From contig NZ_JBASAD010000033.1 of the NCBI RefSeq assembly GCF_049650445.1, positions 84,714 through 148,713 of the forward strand: a stretch of 64,000 nt of DNA, read 5' to 3'. The stretch comes from Castellaniella sp049650445. GTDB taxonomy: Bacteria; Pseudomonadota; Gammaproteobacteria; Burkholderiales; Burkholderiaceae_B. A program made the translations under genes and the position numbers. The notes beneath the pieces were generated by a model. It ran no database searches, was not told the DNA's origin, and saw nothing but the letters and a program-made list of their open reading frames with translations. This document shows positions 1 through 9,202 of this stretch, one piece after another. The number at the start of each line of letters is the position of its first letter. Position 1 is the stretch's first letter.

Positions 1-545
1 TCCAGAAACTGCACCAGCGTCTGGGTACGACCAGCCTGTACGTCACCCACGATCAGGTCGAGGCCATGACGCTGGCCCACCGCATGATCGTCATGAACAA
101 GGGCGTGCCCGAACAGATCGGCACGCCCGCCGAGGTCTTCGAGCGACCCGCCACCGTCTTCGTCGCCAGCTTCATCGGCTCGCCGCCCATGAATCTGCTG
201 CGGGTGGATGTGGATGCGCAGGGCCGGGCTGTCGGCCCGGACGGTACCGCCTTGCCCCTGACAGCGCCCCCCGGCCCTGCTCGGGCCCTGATCCTGGGGC
301 TGCGCCCGGAGCATCTGACGCTCGGCGCACCGGGCCTGCAGGCCCGGATCGAGATGGTCGAAATCCTGGGCTCCGAGCAACTGATCCACGCCCGCTGGGG
401 CGAACAGCCGCTGATCCTGCGCTGCACCGCGCCCGAAGCCGGGGAACGCCCGCTCGCCGCCGGCGACGAGATCACCTTGGGGCCGGATGGCCGGCATCCG
501 GCACACTGGTTCGAGGCCGACACGGGCAAACGCGTCCAGGGCTGA
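1..545 (+). CDS. ugpC: Glycerol-3-phosphate ABC transporter ATP-binding protein, C-terminal part
   Basis: This is the 3' end of an ABC ATPase; the 5' part lies outside the window and the reading frame is open from base 3. The visible protein begins just before the H-loop (YVTHDQVEAM) and continues through IGTPAEVFERPATVFVASFI and GSPPMNLL, a stretch typical of the MalK/UgpC group. A C-terminal MOBE/TOBE-like beta domain follows. UgpC energises uptake of sn-glycerol-3-phosphate and glycerophosphodiesters through UgpAE. The FIGSPPMN signature favours UgpC, but another sugar-type MalK homologue cannot be excluded without the N-terminus and the upstream ugpBAE genes. Confidence 0.85.
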   Translation, partial: QKLHQRLGTTSLYVTHDQVEAMTLAHRMIVMNKGVPEQIGTPAEVFERPATVFVASFIGSPPMNLLRVDVDAQGRAVGPDGTALPLTAPPGPARALILGLRPEHLTLGAPGLQARIEMVEILGSEQLIHARWGEQPLILRCTAPEAGERPLAAGDEITLGPDGRHPAHWFEADTGKRVQG

Positions 546-562
546 GCCCGGTGGCAAAAAGA

Positions 563-598
563 AAAACGGCGCAGCCCGGAAACGGGTTGCGCCGTTTT
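563..598. terminator. Bidirectional intrinsic terminator between ugpC and livJ
   Basis: A 16-bp stem (563-578 with 583-598, one G-T pair) closes on a GAAA tetraloop. A run of A precedes it and a run of T ends it, so it can terminate the rightward ugpC transcript and the leftward transcript of the binding-protein gene. It sits exactly between two convergent stop codons. Confidence 0.9.
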
Positions 599-639
599 CC
601 ATGTCGGGAGCCGCGCGGCCCCCGCATGGACGAGGCTTA

Positions 640-1761
640 TTACTTGAAGACGGTCTTGGAACCGTCCGCGTGCCAGGTGAAGACGTCGAACTTGAAGGAC
701 TTGAGGTCGCCCTGCTTGTTCCAGGCGATGTCGCCGATCGGGGTCTTGACCGAGTTGCTGTGCAGCCAGGCCGCGACCTTGGTCGGATCGTCCTTGCCCA
801 CGCCCTTGATCCCGGCGGCGATGGCTTCGACGGCGGAATAGGCGGTGAGCTGGAAGGCGCCGCCCGGGTTGCGGTTCTTGTCCTTGAAGGCCTTGACCAC
901 GGACGCGTTGGCCGGGTCGGAGGTGAAGTCGGCCGGCAGGGTCACCAGCATGCCTTCGACGGCCGGGCCGGCGATGGCGTTGATGTCCGGGTTACCCACG
1001 CCTTCAGGACCCATGAACTTGGCCTGCAGGCCCTGTTCGGCACCCTGGCGCAGCAGCAGGCCCATTTCGGGGTGGTAGCCGCCGTAGTAGACGAAGTCGG
1101 CACCCGAGGACTTGAGCTTGGTGATCACGGCGGAGTAGTCGCTGTCGCCGGCGTTGATGCCTTCGAACAGGACGACCTTGATGCCGGCCTTTTCGAGATC
1201 GGCCTTGACGGCGGTGGCGATACCCTGGCCGTACGACTGCTTGTCGTGCAGCACGGCCACGGCCTTGGGCTTGACCTTCTGGGCGATGAATTCCGCAGCG
1301 GCGGGACCTTGCTGGTCGTCACGGCCGATGGTGCGGAAGATCATGTCGTAGTTCTTGCCGTCGGTCACCAGAGGCGAGGTGGCGGACGGGGAGATCATGA
1401 CCACGCCTTCGTTGTTGTAGACGGGTGTCGCGGCAATGGTCGCGCCGGAGCACACGTGGCCCACGACGTAGTGGATTTTTTCGTTGACGACGCGGTTGGC
1501 CACGACCGGACCCTGCTTGGGCTCGCAACCGTCGTCGATGACGACAGCTTCCAGCTTGTTGCCCAGCACGCCGCCACCGGCGTTGATGGTTTCGATCGCC
1601 GTGTCCACGCCTTCCTTGACCATGTCTCCGTACTGGGTCAACGCCCCGGTGAAGGGCCCCGCGATGGCGATGCGGATGGTATCAGCATGCGCCACGGAAG
1701 AAAGCATCATGCCGGCGGCCAGACCCAGTGCGGCTGCCATCGGCGTAAAGCGTACGTTCAT
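640..1761 (-). CDS. livJ: Branched-chain amino acid ABC transporter periplasmic binding protein
   Basis: The product is a 373-residue periplasmic binding protein of the LivJ/LivK/BraC family, which binds Leu/Ile/Val (or related amino acids) for a LivHMGF-type importer. A Sec signal peptide ends near SSVAHA at residue ~25, and the mature part starts DTIRIAIAGPFTG. The family pattern AVVIDDGCEPKQG plus a second Cys in the VGHVCSG motif matches the conserved disulfide of these proteins. I chose the ATG at 1761 because AGGAGG lies a few bases upstream and it gives a clean signal peptide; an in-frame start further upstream adds an unlikely extension. No permease or ATPase gene is adjacent, so the rest of the transporter is elsewhere. 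Confidence 0.9.
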   Translation of the reverse strand: MNVRFTPMAAALGLAAGMMLSSVAHADTIRIAIAGPFTGALTQYGDMVKEGVDTAIETINAGGGVLGNKLEAVVIDDGCEPKQGPVVANRVVNEKIHYVVGHVCSGATIAATPVYNNEGVVMISPSATSPLVTDGKNYDMIFRTIGRDDQQGPAAAEFIAQKVKPKAVAVLHDKQSYGQGIATAVKADLEKAGIKVVLFEGINAGDSDYSAVITKLKSSGADFVYYGGYHPEMGLLLRQGAEQGLQAKFMGPEGVGNPDINAIAGPAVEGMLVTLPADFTSDPANASVVKAFKDKNRNPGGAFQLTAYSAVEAIAAGIKGVGKDDPTKVAAWLHSNSVKTPIGDIAWNKQGDLKSFKFDVFTWHADGSKTVFK

Positions 1762-1807
1762 AAAACCTCCTGTGAAAGACCTTGAAAAGAATACACGAAA
1801 CCCCTGT

Positions 1808-1837
1808 AAAACGCCCCTGGCGCCGCACGGGGGTTTT
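1808..1837 (-). terminator. Possible imperfect terminator after oxyR
   Basis: An imperfect hairpin (AAAACGCCCC against GGGGGTTTT with one mismatch) ends in TTTT on either strand. It lies in the 114-bp gap between oxyR and the downstream binding-protein gene. It is weak and could also be part of the binding-protein leader. Confidence 0.35.
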
Positions 1838-1875
1838 CCCGATATTGTCCTTGCACGCTGCGGCAAGATCGCGCC

Positions 1876-2832
1876 TCAGCCTGCCTCGGCAACCACCGGG
1901 ACCGTATCCTCGAGCACGGTCACGCCCGGCATGCCGCAATGGCGCACGGCCTGGATCAGGGCCTCGATGGCCGCCTGGCGCGGAAAGCTCTTGCGCCAGA
2001 CCAGCACCACGCGGCGATCGGGTGCCGGCGGCTTGAACGGCACGAAGCGCAGCAGGCGGCTCTCGGCTCCCTGCACCCCCAGGGCACTGGCCGGCAAGAC
2101 CGTGATGCCGATGCCTGCGGCCACCATGTGGCGGATGGTCTCGAGCGAGGACCCTTCGAAGGTGCGCTGGATGCCTTCGCTGGAGGCCGAGAAGCGCGAC
2201 AGTTCGGGGCAGACTTCCAGGACCTGATCGCGGAAGCAATGGCCGGCGCCCAGCAGCAGCATGGTTTCTTCTTTCAGGCGGCCGGAATCGATCTGCTTCT
2301 CTTGCGCCCAGGGATGGGTGTGCGGCAGCGCGACGTAAAAAGGCTCGTCATAAAGGGCGCACTGCGACAGGCCGGTGTCGGGCAGCGGCAGGGCGACGAT
2401 GGCACAGTCGATTTCACCCTGGCGCAGCAGTTCCAGCAATCGCGCGGTGTAGTTTTCCTGAAGCAGCAGCGGCATCTGGGGAGTGCGACGAATCTGCTCG
2501 GGCACCAGATAAGGCAGCAGGTACGGCCCCACGGTGTAGATCACGCCGACCCGCAGCGGGCCCTCCAGCGGATCGTGGCCCTGCCGGGCGATCTCGCGCA
2601 AATTGGCGCCCTCCTCCAGGACTTTCTGGGCCTGAGCGACGACACGCAAACCGATGGGGGTGATGCCGACCTCGGCGCCGCCGCGCTCGAACAGCACCAC
2701 GCCCAGTTCTTCTTCAAGCTTGCGGATAGCCACCGACAGCGTGGGCTGGCTGACGAAACAGGCTTCCGCAGCCCGCCCGAAATGGCGTTCCCGCGCCACG
2801 GCGACGATGTATTTCAATTCGGTCAGCGTCAT
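1876..2832 (-). CDS. oxyR: LysR-family hydrogen peroxide sensor OxyR
   Basis: The product is a 318-residue LysR-type regulator with an N-terminal winged helix-turn-helix (about residues 1-60, FGRAAEACFVSQPTLSVAIR) and a periplasmic-binding-protein-like effector domain. Cys199 and Cys208 in GAGHCFRDQVLEVC occupy the same positions as the peroxide-sensing disulfide pair of E. coli OxyR, so this should be a true redox sensor rather than a generic LysR protein. The ATG at 2832 has AGAGGA upstream and gives the usual MTLTELKYIV start. It follows recG on the same strand with a 54-bp gap, so the two may be co-transcribed; oxyR and recG are also linked in Pseudomonas. Confidence 0.93.
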   Translation of the reverse strand: MTLTELKYIVAVARERHFGRAAEACFVSQPTLSVAIRKLEEELGVVLFERGGAEVGITPIGLRVVAQAQKVLEEGANLREIARQGHDPLEGPLRVGVIYTVGPYLLPYLVPEQIRRTPQMPLLLQENYTARLLELLRQGEIDCAIVALPLPDTGLSQCALYDEPFYVALPHTHPWAQEKQIDSGRLKEETMLLLGAGHCFRDQVLEVCPELSRFSASSEGIQRTFEGSSLETIRHMVAAGIGITVLPASALGVQGAESRLLRFVPFKPPAPDRRVVLVWRKSFPRQAAIEALIQAVRHCGMPGVTVLEDTVPVVAEAG

Positions 2833-2886
2833 GAGGATTCCTCTCGAACCTGTTGGCACGATGCCAGACGATCGTGCCGGATTTCA

Positions 2887-4953
2887 TCAACTGCGTAGAT
2901 ATTGGTCGGCGCCTGCCATCCAGCGTTGCCGGTGGGCGCGGGCGTGCTCGGGGAAATCGGCCGACAGCCGGGCGGCGGCCTCGCGGGCCTGCTCCAGCAG
3001 GTCCTCATCGGATTCCAGGTCGGCGAAACGCAGCAGGGCCTGGCCCGACTGGCGCAAGCCCAGCAACTCGCCGGGCCCGCGCTGGGCCAGGTCGCGTCGC
3101 GCGATCTCGAAGCCGTCGGTGGTCTCGTACATGGCGCGCAGGCGCTCCCGGGCGATGGCCGACAGCGGCGGCTGGTACAGCAGGACGCAGGTGGCTTCGC
3201 CGCCGCCCCGCCCGACCCGGCCGCGCAACTGATGCAACTGCGCCAGACCGAAGCGCTCGGCGTGCTCGATCACCATCAGACCCGCATTGGGTACGTCCAC
3301 ACCGACCTCGATGACGGTGGTGGCGACCAACAGATCGATCTCTCCAGCGCGAAAGGCATCCATGATCTCGGATTTGTCCCGCGCGGGCAGGCGGCCGTGC
3401 ATCAGGCCGATGCGCAGGTCCGGCAGGGCCGCGCACAGCAGTTCATAGGTATCGACCGCCGTCTGCAATTGCAGGGCTTCGCTTTCCTCGACCAGGGGGC
3501 AGACCCAATAGGCCTGGCGGCCGGCGCGCACGACCTCGCCCACGCGGACCAGGACCTCGTCGCGGCGCCGGTCGTCGAACAAGCGCGTGCGCACCGGCAC
3601 GCGGCCCGGCGGCAGTTCGTCCAGCACCGAAACGTCCATATCGGCAAAGAAAGCCATCGCCAGGGTTCTCGGGATGGGCGTGGCGCTCATGCTGAGCTGA
3701 TGCGGGCGATACCTGGCCTGGTCACCCTTGCGGTTCAGTGCCAGGCGTTGCCCCACGCCGAAACGATGCTGCTCATCGCTGATCACCAGGCCCAGCGACT
3801 CGAACTCCACCTTGTCCTGGATCAGGGCCTGGGTACCGATCGCCAGCCGGGCCTCGCCAGAGGCCATCGCGCTCAAGGCCTTGCGGCGTTCGGCGGCCGG
3901 CAGGCCGCCCGTCAGCCAGACGGGCACGACGCCCAGCGGCGTCAGCCATTCGGACAGTTTGCGCCAGAGCTGTTCGGCCAGGATTTCCGTGGGCGCCATC
4001 ACGGCGACCTGAGCGCCGGCCTCGATCGCCTGAGCGGCCGCCAGGGCGGCCACCAGGGTCTTGCCACTGCCTACATCGCCTTGCAGCAGGCGATGCATGG
4101 GGTGTGTCCGCGCCAGATCCGCACCAATCTGCGCCACGGCGCGGGACTGGGCGCCGGTCGGTGCAAACGGCAGGCCGGCCAGCAGGCGGCCCGTCAAACG
4201 GCCGTCTCCCCGCAGGCTGTGCGCGGCCTGGGCGCGGCGCGCGGCGCGGGCGTCGGCCAAGGCAAGCTGCTGCGCCAGCAGTTCGTCGAATTTGATGCGC
4301 CGCCAGGCGGGATGGCTGTGCGCGGCCAGTGATTCCAGGGAAATGTCCGGCCCCGGGTGATGCAGCAAGCGCAGGGACGGCGCGAAATCGGCCAACTGGT
4401 AGGTCTCGCGCACGGCGGCCGGCAGCGTGTCGTCCAGGACGGCCTCGTCCAAAGCGCGCGCGATGGCTTTGCGCAAAGCGGCCTGCGGCAGGCCCTGGGT
4501 CGTGGGATAGACCGGCGTCAAGGTGTCGGGCAGCGGCGTGCCTGGCTCCGTCACCAGCGGGTGCACGATCTCCAGCCCGTGAAAGCCCGCGCGAACCTCA
4601 CCCCGCGCCCGAATCCGCCGTCCGGCGTGCAGACGTCCCTGCTGACCTGGATAGACGTGCAGCCAGCGCAGACCCAGGCGACCGGAATCGTCGGCCAGCG
4701 TGGCCTGCAGGGTCCGCCGGGGACCGAAGCGGATTTCGCTGTCGACGATCTCGCCCTCGAACAGGGCGTGGACGCCTGGCTGCGCGTCGCCGATCGACGT
4801 GATGCGGGTCTCGTCTTCGTAACGCAGCGGCAGATGGGTGGCAAAGTCGGCGGGGGTGCGCAGCCCCAGTCGCTCGAACAGTCGAGCCTGGGACACCCCC
4901 GCCGTCTTGCGGGCGCCGGGCACGGCCCGGCGCGGCTTTTCAGCCGAATTCAC
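2887..4953 (-). CDS. recG: ATP-dependent DNA helicase RecG
   Basis: The 688-residue product matches the usual RecG length (~690). It remodels stalled replication forks and branched recombination intermediates. An N-terminal wedge/OB region binds branched DNA. The superfamily 2 helicase motifs follow: Walker A GDVGSGKT near residue 296, DEQHRFGVGQR near 392, SMSATPIPRTLAM, ATTVIEVGVDVPNA and QLRGRVGRG. The start used is a GTG with no convincing ribosome binding site, so the exact N-terminus is uncertain by some tens of residues. It lies 30 bp downstream of ridA and is probably transcribed with it and with oxyR. Confidence 0.95.
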   Translation of the reverse strand: MNSAEKPRRAVPGARKTAGVSQARLFERLGLRTPADFATHLPLRYEDETRITSIGDAQPGVHALFEGEIVDSEIRFGPRRTLQATLADDSGRLGLRWLHVYPGQQGRLHAGRRIRARGEVRAGFHGLEIVHPLVTEPGTPLPDTLTPVYPTTQGLPQAALRKAIARALDEAVLDDTLPAAVRETYQLADFAPSLRLLHHPGPDISLESLAAHSHPAWRRIKFDELLAQQLALADARAARRAQAAHSLRGDGRLTGRLLAGLPFAPTGAQSRAVAQIGADLARTHPMHRLLQGDVGSGKTLVAALAAAQAIEAGAQVAVMAPTEILAEQLWRKLSEWLTPLGVVPVWLTGGLPAAERRKALSAMASGEARLAIGTQALIQDKVEFESLGLVISDEQHRFGVGQRLALNRKGDQARYRPHQLSMSATPIPRTLAMAFFADMDVSVLDELPPGRVPVRTRLFDDRRRDEVLVRVGEVVRAGRQAYWVCPLVEESEALQLQTAVDTYELLCAALPDLRIGLMHGRLPARDKSEIMDAFRAGEIDLLVATTVIEVGVDVPNAGLMVIEHAERFGLAQLHQLRGRVGRGGGEATCVLLYQPPLSAIARERLRAMYETTDGFEIARRDLAQRGPGELLGLRQSGQALLRFADLESDEDLLEQAREAAARLSADFPEHARAHRQRWMAGADQYLRS

Positions 4954-4983
4954 GGCGCGCGGTCCGGCAAGCGGTGGCGCGGA

Positions 4984-5370
4984 TCAGAGCGCCAGAATGG
5001 CTTCGACTTCGAACTGGGCGCCCTTGGGCAGACTGGCGACACCCAGGGTCGAACGCGCCGGGTAAGGCTGGGGGATGATTTCCGCCATGATCGCGTTGGC
5101 GCTGGCGAACTTGCTGAGGTCCGTCAGGAACAGGGTGAGCTTGACGATGTTGTCCAGCGTGCCGCCGGCCGCCTCGATGACGGCCTGCATATTGGCGAAG
5201 GACTGGCGGACCTGGCCTTCGAAGTTTTCCGACACCAGTTCGCCCGTGCCGGGTTCCAGCCCGATCTGGCCTGACAGAAAGACCAGCTTGCCGGCGGGCA
5301 CGCTGACTGCCTGGGAGTACGGGCCGACAGCGGCCGGGGCGGCATCGGTGTGGATGATTGCCTTGCTCAT
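4984..5370 (-). CDS. ridA: RidA-family enamine/imine deaminase
   Basis: The 128-residue YjgF/YER057c/UK114 family protein hydrolyses reactive 2-aminoacrylate and related enamines produced by PLP enzymes, protecting them from damage. Family hallmarks are AAPAAVGPYSQAV at the N-terminus, VFLSGQIGLEPGTGEL, the VKLTLFLTDLSKFA strand and the ending ARSTLGVASLPKGAQFEVEA, with the conserved Arg that binds substrate carboxylate. It is the first gene of a probable ridA-recG-oxyR unit. Confidence 0.93.
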   Translation of the reverse strand: MSKAIIHTDAAPAAVGPYSQAVSVPAGKLVFLSGQIGLEPGTGELVSENFEGQVRQSFANMQAVIEAAGGTLDNIVKLTLFLTDLSKFASANAIMAEIIPQPYPARSTLGVASLPKGAQFEVEAILAL

Positions 5371-5412
5371 GGTGGAAGACTCGATGGTGGTTAAAAGACT
5401 ATCAGAGTGTAC

Positions 5413-5457
5413 CGACCAATAGCAAAAAATAAAAGCCGCGTCGCGCCACCGCCGCTG
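5413..5457 (-). terminator. Weak terminator-like hairpin after fpr
   Basis: Downstream of the fpr stop, a GC-rich imperfect hairpin with several mismatches is followed on the minus strand by a T-rich run. The stem is poor, so I treat it as a possible terminator only. Confidence 0.35.
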
Positions 5458-6234
5458 CTATTTTTCAGCGAAGGCACGCTCGTAGACGTAATCGCCGGGC
5501 TCACCCACCCCCGGAGACACGACGAAACCGCGTGCGTCCAGCATGGCGCGGATGTCGGTCAGCATGGCCGGGCTGCCGCAGATCATGGCGCGATCGACGG
5601 CGGGGTCCAGTGGCGGCAGGCCGATATCGTCGAACAACTGACCGGTTTCGACCAGAGTCGTCAGCCGGCCCTGGTGCTCGTAGGGCTCGCGCGTCACTGT
5701 GGGGTAGTAGATCAGCTTGTCGCGCACCATTTCGCCCAGGTATTCGTCCTGGGGCAGTTCCTGACGGATGTAGTCGGCGTAGGCCAGTTCGCTGACGAAG
5801 CGCACGCCGTGCATCAGGACGATCTTTTCGAAACGGTCGTAGACCTCGGGGTCCTTGATGATGCTGAGAAACGGCGCCAGCCCCGTGCCGGTGGCGAACA
5901 GGTACAGGTGGCGGCCCGGGCGCAGATCGTCGGCCACCAGGGTGCCGACCGGCTTGCGGCTGACCAGCACGGCGTCGCCCGGCTGCAGGTGCTGCAAGCG
6001 AGAGGTGAGCGGGCCGTTGGGGACCTTGATGCTGAAGAATTCCAGATTGTCTTCGTGATTGGCGCTGGCGATGCTGTAGGCGCGCATCAGCGGCTTGCCC
6101 TCGACCTCCAGACCCAGCATCACGAAATGGCCGTTGTGGAAACGCAGGCCGGGATCGCGGGTGGTCTTGAAGGAGAACAGCGTGTCATTCCAGTGACGCA
6201 CGCTGAGGACTTGCTCGGAATTGAAAGCGGCCAT
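5458..6234 (-). CDS. fpr: Ferredoxin/flavodoxin-NADP+ reductase
   Basis: The 258-residue bacterial subclass I/II ferredoxin-NADP+ reductase passes electrons between NADPH and ferredoxin or flavodoxin and contributes to oxidative-stress defence and Fe-S metabolism. The FAD-binding barrel has RAYSIASANHEDNLEFFSIK (R-x-Y-S flavin motif). The NADP-binding half has ATGTGLAPFLSI and MICGSPAML. The C-terminus ends YVYERAFAEK, as in FPRs with an aromatic near the end. It is divergent from the iron-transport operon across a ~250-bp intergenic region. Confidence 0.93.
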   Translation of the reverse strand: MAAFNSEQVLSVRHWNDTLFSFKTTRDPGLRFHNGHFVMLGLEVEGKPLMRAYSIASANHEDNLEFFSIKVPNGPLTSRLQHLQPGDAVLVSRKPVGTLVADDLRPGRHLYLFATGTGLAPFLSIIKDPEVYDRFEKIVLMHGVRFVSELAYADYIRQELPQDEYLGEMVRDKLIYYPTVTREPYEHQGRLTTLVETGQLFDDIGLPPLDPAVDRAMICGSPAMLTDIRAMLDARGFVVSPGVGEPGDYVYERAFAEK

Positions 6235-6453
6235 GACGAAAAACGGACTCCAGGATTCGGGGATGTGTATGTCTATGAAGAGATGGTACGGCGGTGGTCA
6301 GGAAACGCAAGACCGGACCCTGCGTGACGCAGGGGGTTTCTTGATTTTGCGCAAGAACAGCCACAAAACAGGGCGGATTTCCTGCATTCGCGGAGGATTT
6401 TAACGTGTTCAGCTTGCCTTACGTTGATCGCGATGATAAATTCGCATTCGTTT

Positions 6454-6468
6454 TGAGAATTGTTCTCA
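6454..6468 (+). promoter_or_regulatory. Fur box upstream of fbpABC
   Basis: The perfect inverted repeat TGAGAA-TTG-TTCTCA sits in an AT-rich stretch 24 bp before the fbpA start codon and fits the core of a Fur operator. It predicts iron-repressed expression of fbpABC. The preceding GATGATAAATTCGCATTCG could supply an overlapping second Fur half-site. Confidence 0.75.
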
Positions 6469-6491
6469 TTTTATATTACGAGCCCCTCATC

Positions 6492-7532
6492 ATGCCGATT
6501 CGCCTGCGCGCCCTGCCCTTTGTCCGACGTCTGTCCCTGCTGGCTGCGGCTCTGCCGCTGATGGCGGGCACCGCCCTGGCGGCGGAAGTCAATCTGTACA
6601 CCACCCGCGAGCCCAAACTCATCGAACCGCTGCTGGCCTCTTTCACCCAGGACACCGGCGTCAAGGTCAACACGGTTTTCGTCAAGGACGGCCTGCTGGA
6701 ACGGGTCCGGGCCGAAGGCGCGCAATCGCCGGCCGATGTGCTGATGACTGTGGACATCGGCAATCTGCTGGATCTGGTGGACGGCGGCGTCGCCCAGCCG
6801 GTGGATTCCGCCGTGCTGAAAGCCGCCATTCCCGCCCACTTGCGCGCAACCGATGACCAGTGGTTCACCCTGTCGCTGCGCGACCGGGTCGCCTACGTCG
6901 CCAAGGACCTGGACGTCCAGACCTTCCACTATGAAGATCTGGCCGACCCTCGCTGGAAGGGCAAGGTCTGCATTCGTTCTGGCCAGCACCCCTACAACAC
7001 CGCACTCATCGCTGCCCTGATCGCCCACAACGGCGTCGAGGCAACGGAGCAATGGCTGCGCGGCGTCAAGGCCAATCTGGGCCGCCCCGCGACCGGCGGC
7101 GACCGCGACGTGGCGCGCGACATCCTGGGCGGGATCTGCGACGTGGGCATCGCCAACGCCTATTACGCGGGCCATATGAAGAACGCCAAAGAAGGCAGCG
7201 ATGCCCGCCGCTGGGGGGACGCCATCCGCGTCATCCGGCCCACCTTCAAGAACGCGCCGGGCACGCACGTCAACATCTCCGGCGCCGCCGTGGCGCGCCA
7301 CGCGCCGCATCGGACCGAAGCCGTCCAGTTGCTGGAATACCTGGTATCGGACAAGGCGCAAAGCCTCTACGCCCAGGCCAACTACGAATACCCGGTCAAG
7401 GCGGGCGTGACGCTGGACCCGACCGTGGCCAGCTTCGGGCCGCTGACCATCGACACCCTGCCCCTGACCGAGATCGCCCGCCACCGCAAACAGGCGAGCG
7501 AGCTGGTCGATCGCGCCGGTCTGAGCCAGTAA
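6492..7532 (+). CDS. fbpA: Ferric iron ABC transporter periplasmic binding protein
   Basis: The 346-residue FbpA/FutA/AfuA-type binding protein captures Fe3+ in the periplasm for FbpBC. The signal peptide ends at residues ~30 (MAGTALAAE). The mature start EVNLYTTREPKL is typical of the family. The iron-coordinating tyrosine pair is likely in GIANAYYAGHM. The ATG at 6492 was chosen over an upstream in-frame start because the upstream sequence contains the Fur box and would spoil the signal peptide. It is the first gene of fbpABC, ten bases before fbpB. Confidence 0.92.
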   Translation: MPIRLRALPFVRRLSLLAAALPLMAGTALAAEVNLYTTREPKLIEPLLASFTQDTGVKVNTVFVKDGLLERVRAEGAQSPADVLMTVDIGNLLDLVDGGVAQPVDSAVLKAAIPAHLRATDDQWFTLSLRDRVAYVAKDLDVQTFHYEDLADPRWKGKVCIRSGQHPYNTALIAALIAHNGVEATEQWLRGVKANLGRPATGGDRDVARDILGGICDVGIANAYYAGHMKNAKEGSDARRWGDAIRVIRPTFKNAPGTHVNISGAAVARHAPHRTEAVQLLEYLVSDKAQSLYAQANYEYPVKAGVTLDPTVASFGPLTIDTLPLTEIARHRKQASELVDRAGLSQ

Positions 7533-7541
7533 ACGCACGAC

Positions 7542-9194
7542 ATGGCGGCAAGCGGCCGATTCCAGGCCTGGCCCTGGCACGCCGGAACAGTCCTGGCGGC
7601 ACTGGGCGTGCTGGCCCCGATCCTGGCCCTGATGATTCAGGCGGGCCAGGGCTCGGGCGGTCACTGGAGCCATCTGCTGCAATTCGTCCTGCCCGGCGTA
7701 CTGGCCCAGACGCTGGGCCTGCTCGCCGGAGTCGGCCTGCTGGCTACCGCCCTGGGCGTGGGTGCCGCCTGGCTGGTGACAGCCTACGATTTTCCCGGCC
7801 GCAGAATCCTGTCCTGGGCCCTGCTGCTGCCGCTGGCCGTACCCACCTACATCGTGGCCTATGCCTACCTGGACATCCTGCATCCCATCGGCCCCGTCCA
7901 GGAGGCCATCCGCACCCTGCTGGGCTATTCCAGTCCGCGCGAATTCCGACTGCCCGATCTGCGCAATCTGCCAGGCGCCATCGTGCTGTTGTCCTTCGTG
8001 CTGTATCCCTACGTCTACCTGACCACCCGCAGCATGTTTTCCAGCCAGGCAGCCCATCTGATGGAAGCCGCCCGGCTGCTGGGCTACGGCCCCTGGGGCG
8101 CCTTCCGGCGCGTCGCTCTGCCGCTGGCCCGGCCCGCCATCGCCGTCGGCCTGTGCCTGGTGCTGCTGGAAACCTTGAACGACATCGGCGCCTCCGAATT
8201 CCTGGGCGTCCAGACGCTGACCGTCGCCATCTACACCACCTGGGTGACCCGCTCCGACCTGGCGGGCGCAGCCCAGATCGCTTTAGTCGCCCTGCTGCTG
8301 GTGACGATCCTGATCGCTGTCGAGCGCCACGGCCGCCGACGCCTGCGCTACACCGGCACTCGCCGCGCCGCGCCGATCCGCCCGCACCTCTTGCACGGAC
8401 CGGCCGGCTGGCTGGCCACCCTGCTGGGCCTGGCACCCGTCCTGATCGGCTTCGTCGCGCCGGCCGCCTATCTGCTGGCGCTGACCTGGGAACGCCTGGG
8501 TGCGGGCCAAGGGCCTTCGGCCGCCCTGCTGCGAGCCGCCGGACAGACGCTGATGGTCTCGGCGCTGGCCATGATGATCGCCCTGGCCATCGGTCTGATC
8601 GTTGCCTGGAGCCGCCGCATCCTGCCCCGCGCACGCGCCTGGATGCGCGCCCTGCCCCGGTTGGCGACGCTGGGTTACGCCGTGCCCGGCACGGTCCTGG
8701 CCATCGGCCTGCTGTTCCCCCTGATGGCGGCTGAGCGGGGGCTGGCGGCGCTGCGCGAGGCAACCGGTATGGACCCGACGGGCCTGGTATTGCTCGGCAC
8801 CCCGGCCGCTCTGGCGCTGGCCTACGTGATCCGCTTCCTGACCATTCCCGTGGGCACGCTGGAGGCCGGACTGGACCGGATTCCACCGTCCCTGGATCAG
8901 GCCGCACGCCTGCTGGGCGAAAATGTCCACGGCATGTTGCGGCGCGTGCATCTGCCCCTGCTGCGCCCGGCGCTGGCCGCTTCGGCGCTGCTGGTGTTCG
9001 TGGACGCGATGAAGGAACTGCCCGCCACGCTGCTGCTGCGGCCCCTGAATTTCGATACCCTGGCGACCTGGCTGTACGCCGAGGCTGCGCGCGGCACCTA
9101 CGAAGAAGGCGCCATCGCCGCCCTGGGCATCGTCGCCGCCGGCCTGTTGCCCGTGATCCTGCTGGCCCGCCTGATGGACCGCCCTGCCGTCTGA
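7542..9194 (+). CDS. fbpB: Ferric iron ABC transporter permease, two fused domains
   Basis: The 550-residue inner-membrane permease carries two copies of the binding-protein-dependent transport fold, as in FbpB/SfuB/AfuB. Each half has about six hydrophobic segments and an EAA loop: first half near MEAARLLGYGPWGAFRRVAL, second half near LDQAARLLGENVHGMLRRVH. These loops contact the FbpC ATPase. The start codon is ATG but the ribosome binding site is weak, suggesting coupling to fbpA translation. Confidence 0.92.
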   Translation: MAASGRFQAWPWHAGTVLAALGVLAPILALMIQAGQGSGGHWSHLLQFVLPGVLAQTLGLLAGVGLLATALGVGAAWLVTAYDFPGRRILSWALLLPLAVPTYIVAYAYLDILHPIGPVQEAIRTLLGYSSPREFRLPDLRNLPGAIVLLSFVLYPYVYLTTRSMFSSQAAHLMEAARLLGYGPWGAFRRVALPLARPAIAVGLCLVLLETLNDIGASEFLGVQTLTVAIYTTWVTRSDLAGAAQIALVALLLVTILIAVERHGRRRLRYTGTRRAAPIRPHLLHGPAGWLATLLGLAPVLIGFVAPAAYLLALTWERLGAGQGPSAALLRAAGQTLMVSALAMMIALAIGLIVAWSRRILPRARAWMRALPRLATLGYAVPGTVLAIGLLFPLMAAERGLAALREATGMDPTGLVLLGTPAALALAYVIRFLTIPVGTLEAGLDRIPPSLDQAARLLGENVHGMLRRVHLPLLRPALAASALLVFVDAMKELPATLLLRPLNFDTLATWLYAEAARGTYEEGAIAALGIVAAGLLPVILLARLMDRPAV

Positions 9195-9202
9195 GAACCG
9201 AT

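Noticed and set aside
487..1785. A 432-codon open frame antisense to the branched-chain binding protein gene
   Set aside because: Low-complexity Gly/Val/Asp/His sequence typical of antisense frames; the opposite strand encodes a clear periplasmic binding protein with a signal peptide and ribosome binding site.
6471..8057. A 528-codon frame antisense to fbpA and fbpB
   Set aside because: Gln/Gly/His-rich shadow; the iron operon with its Fur box is on the plus strand.
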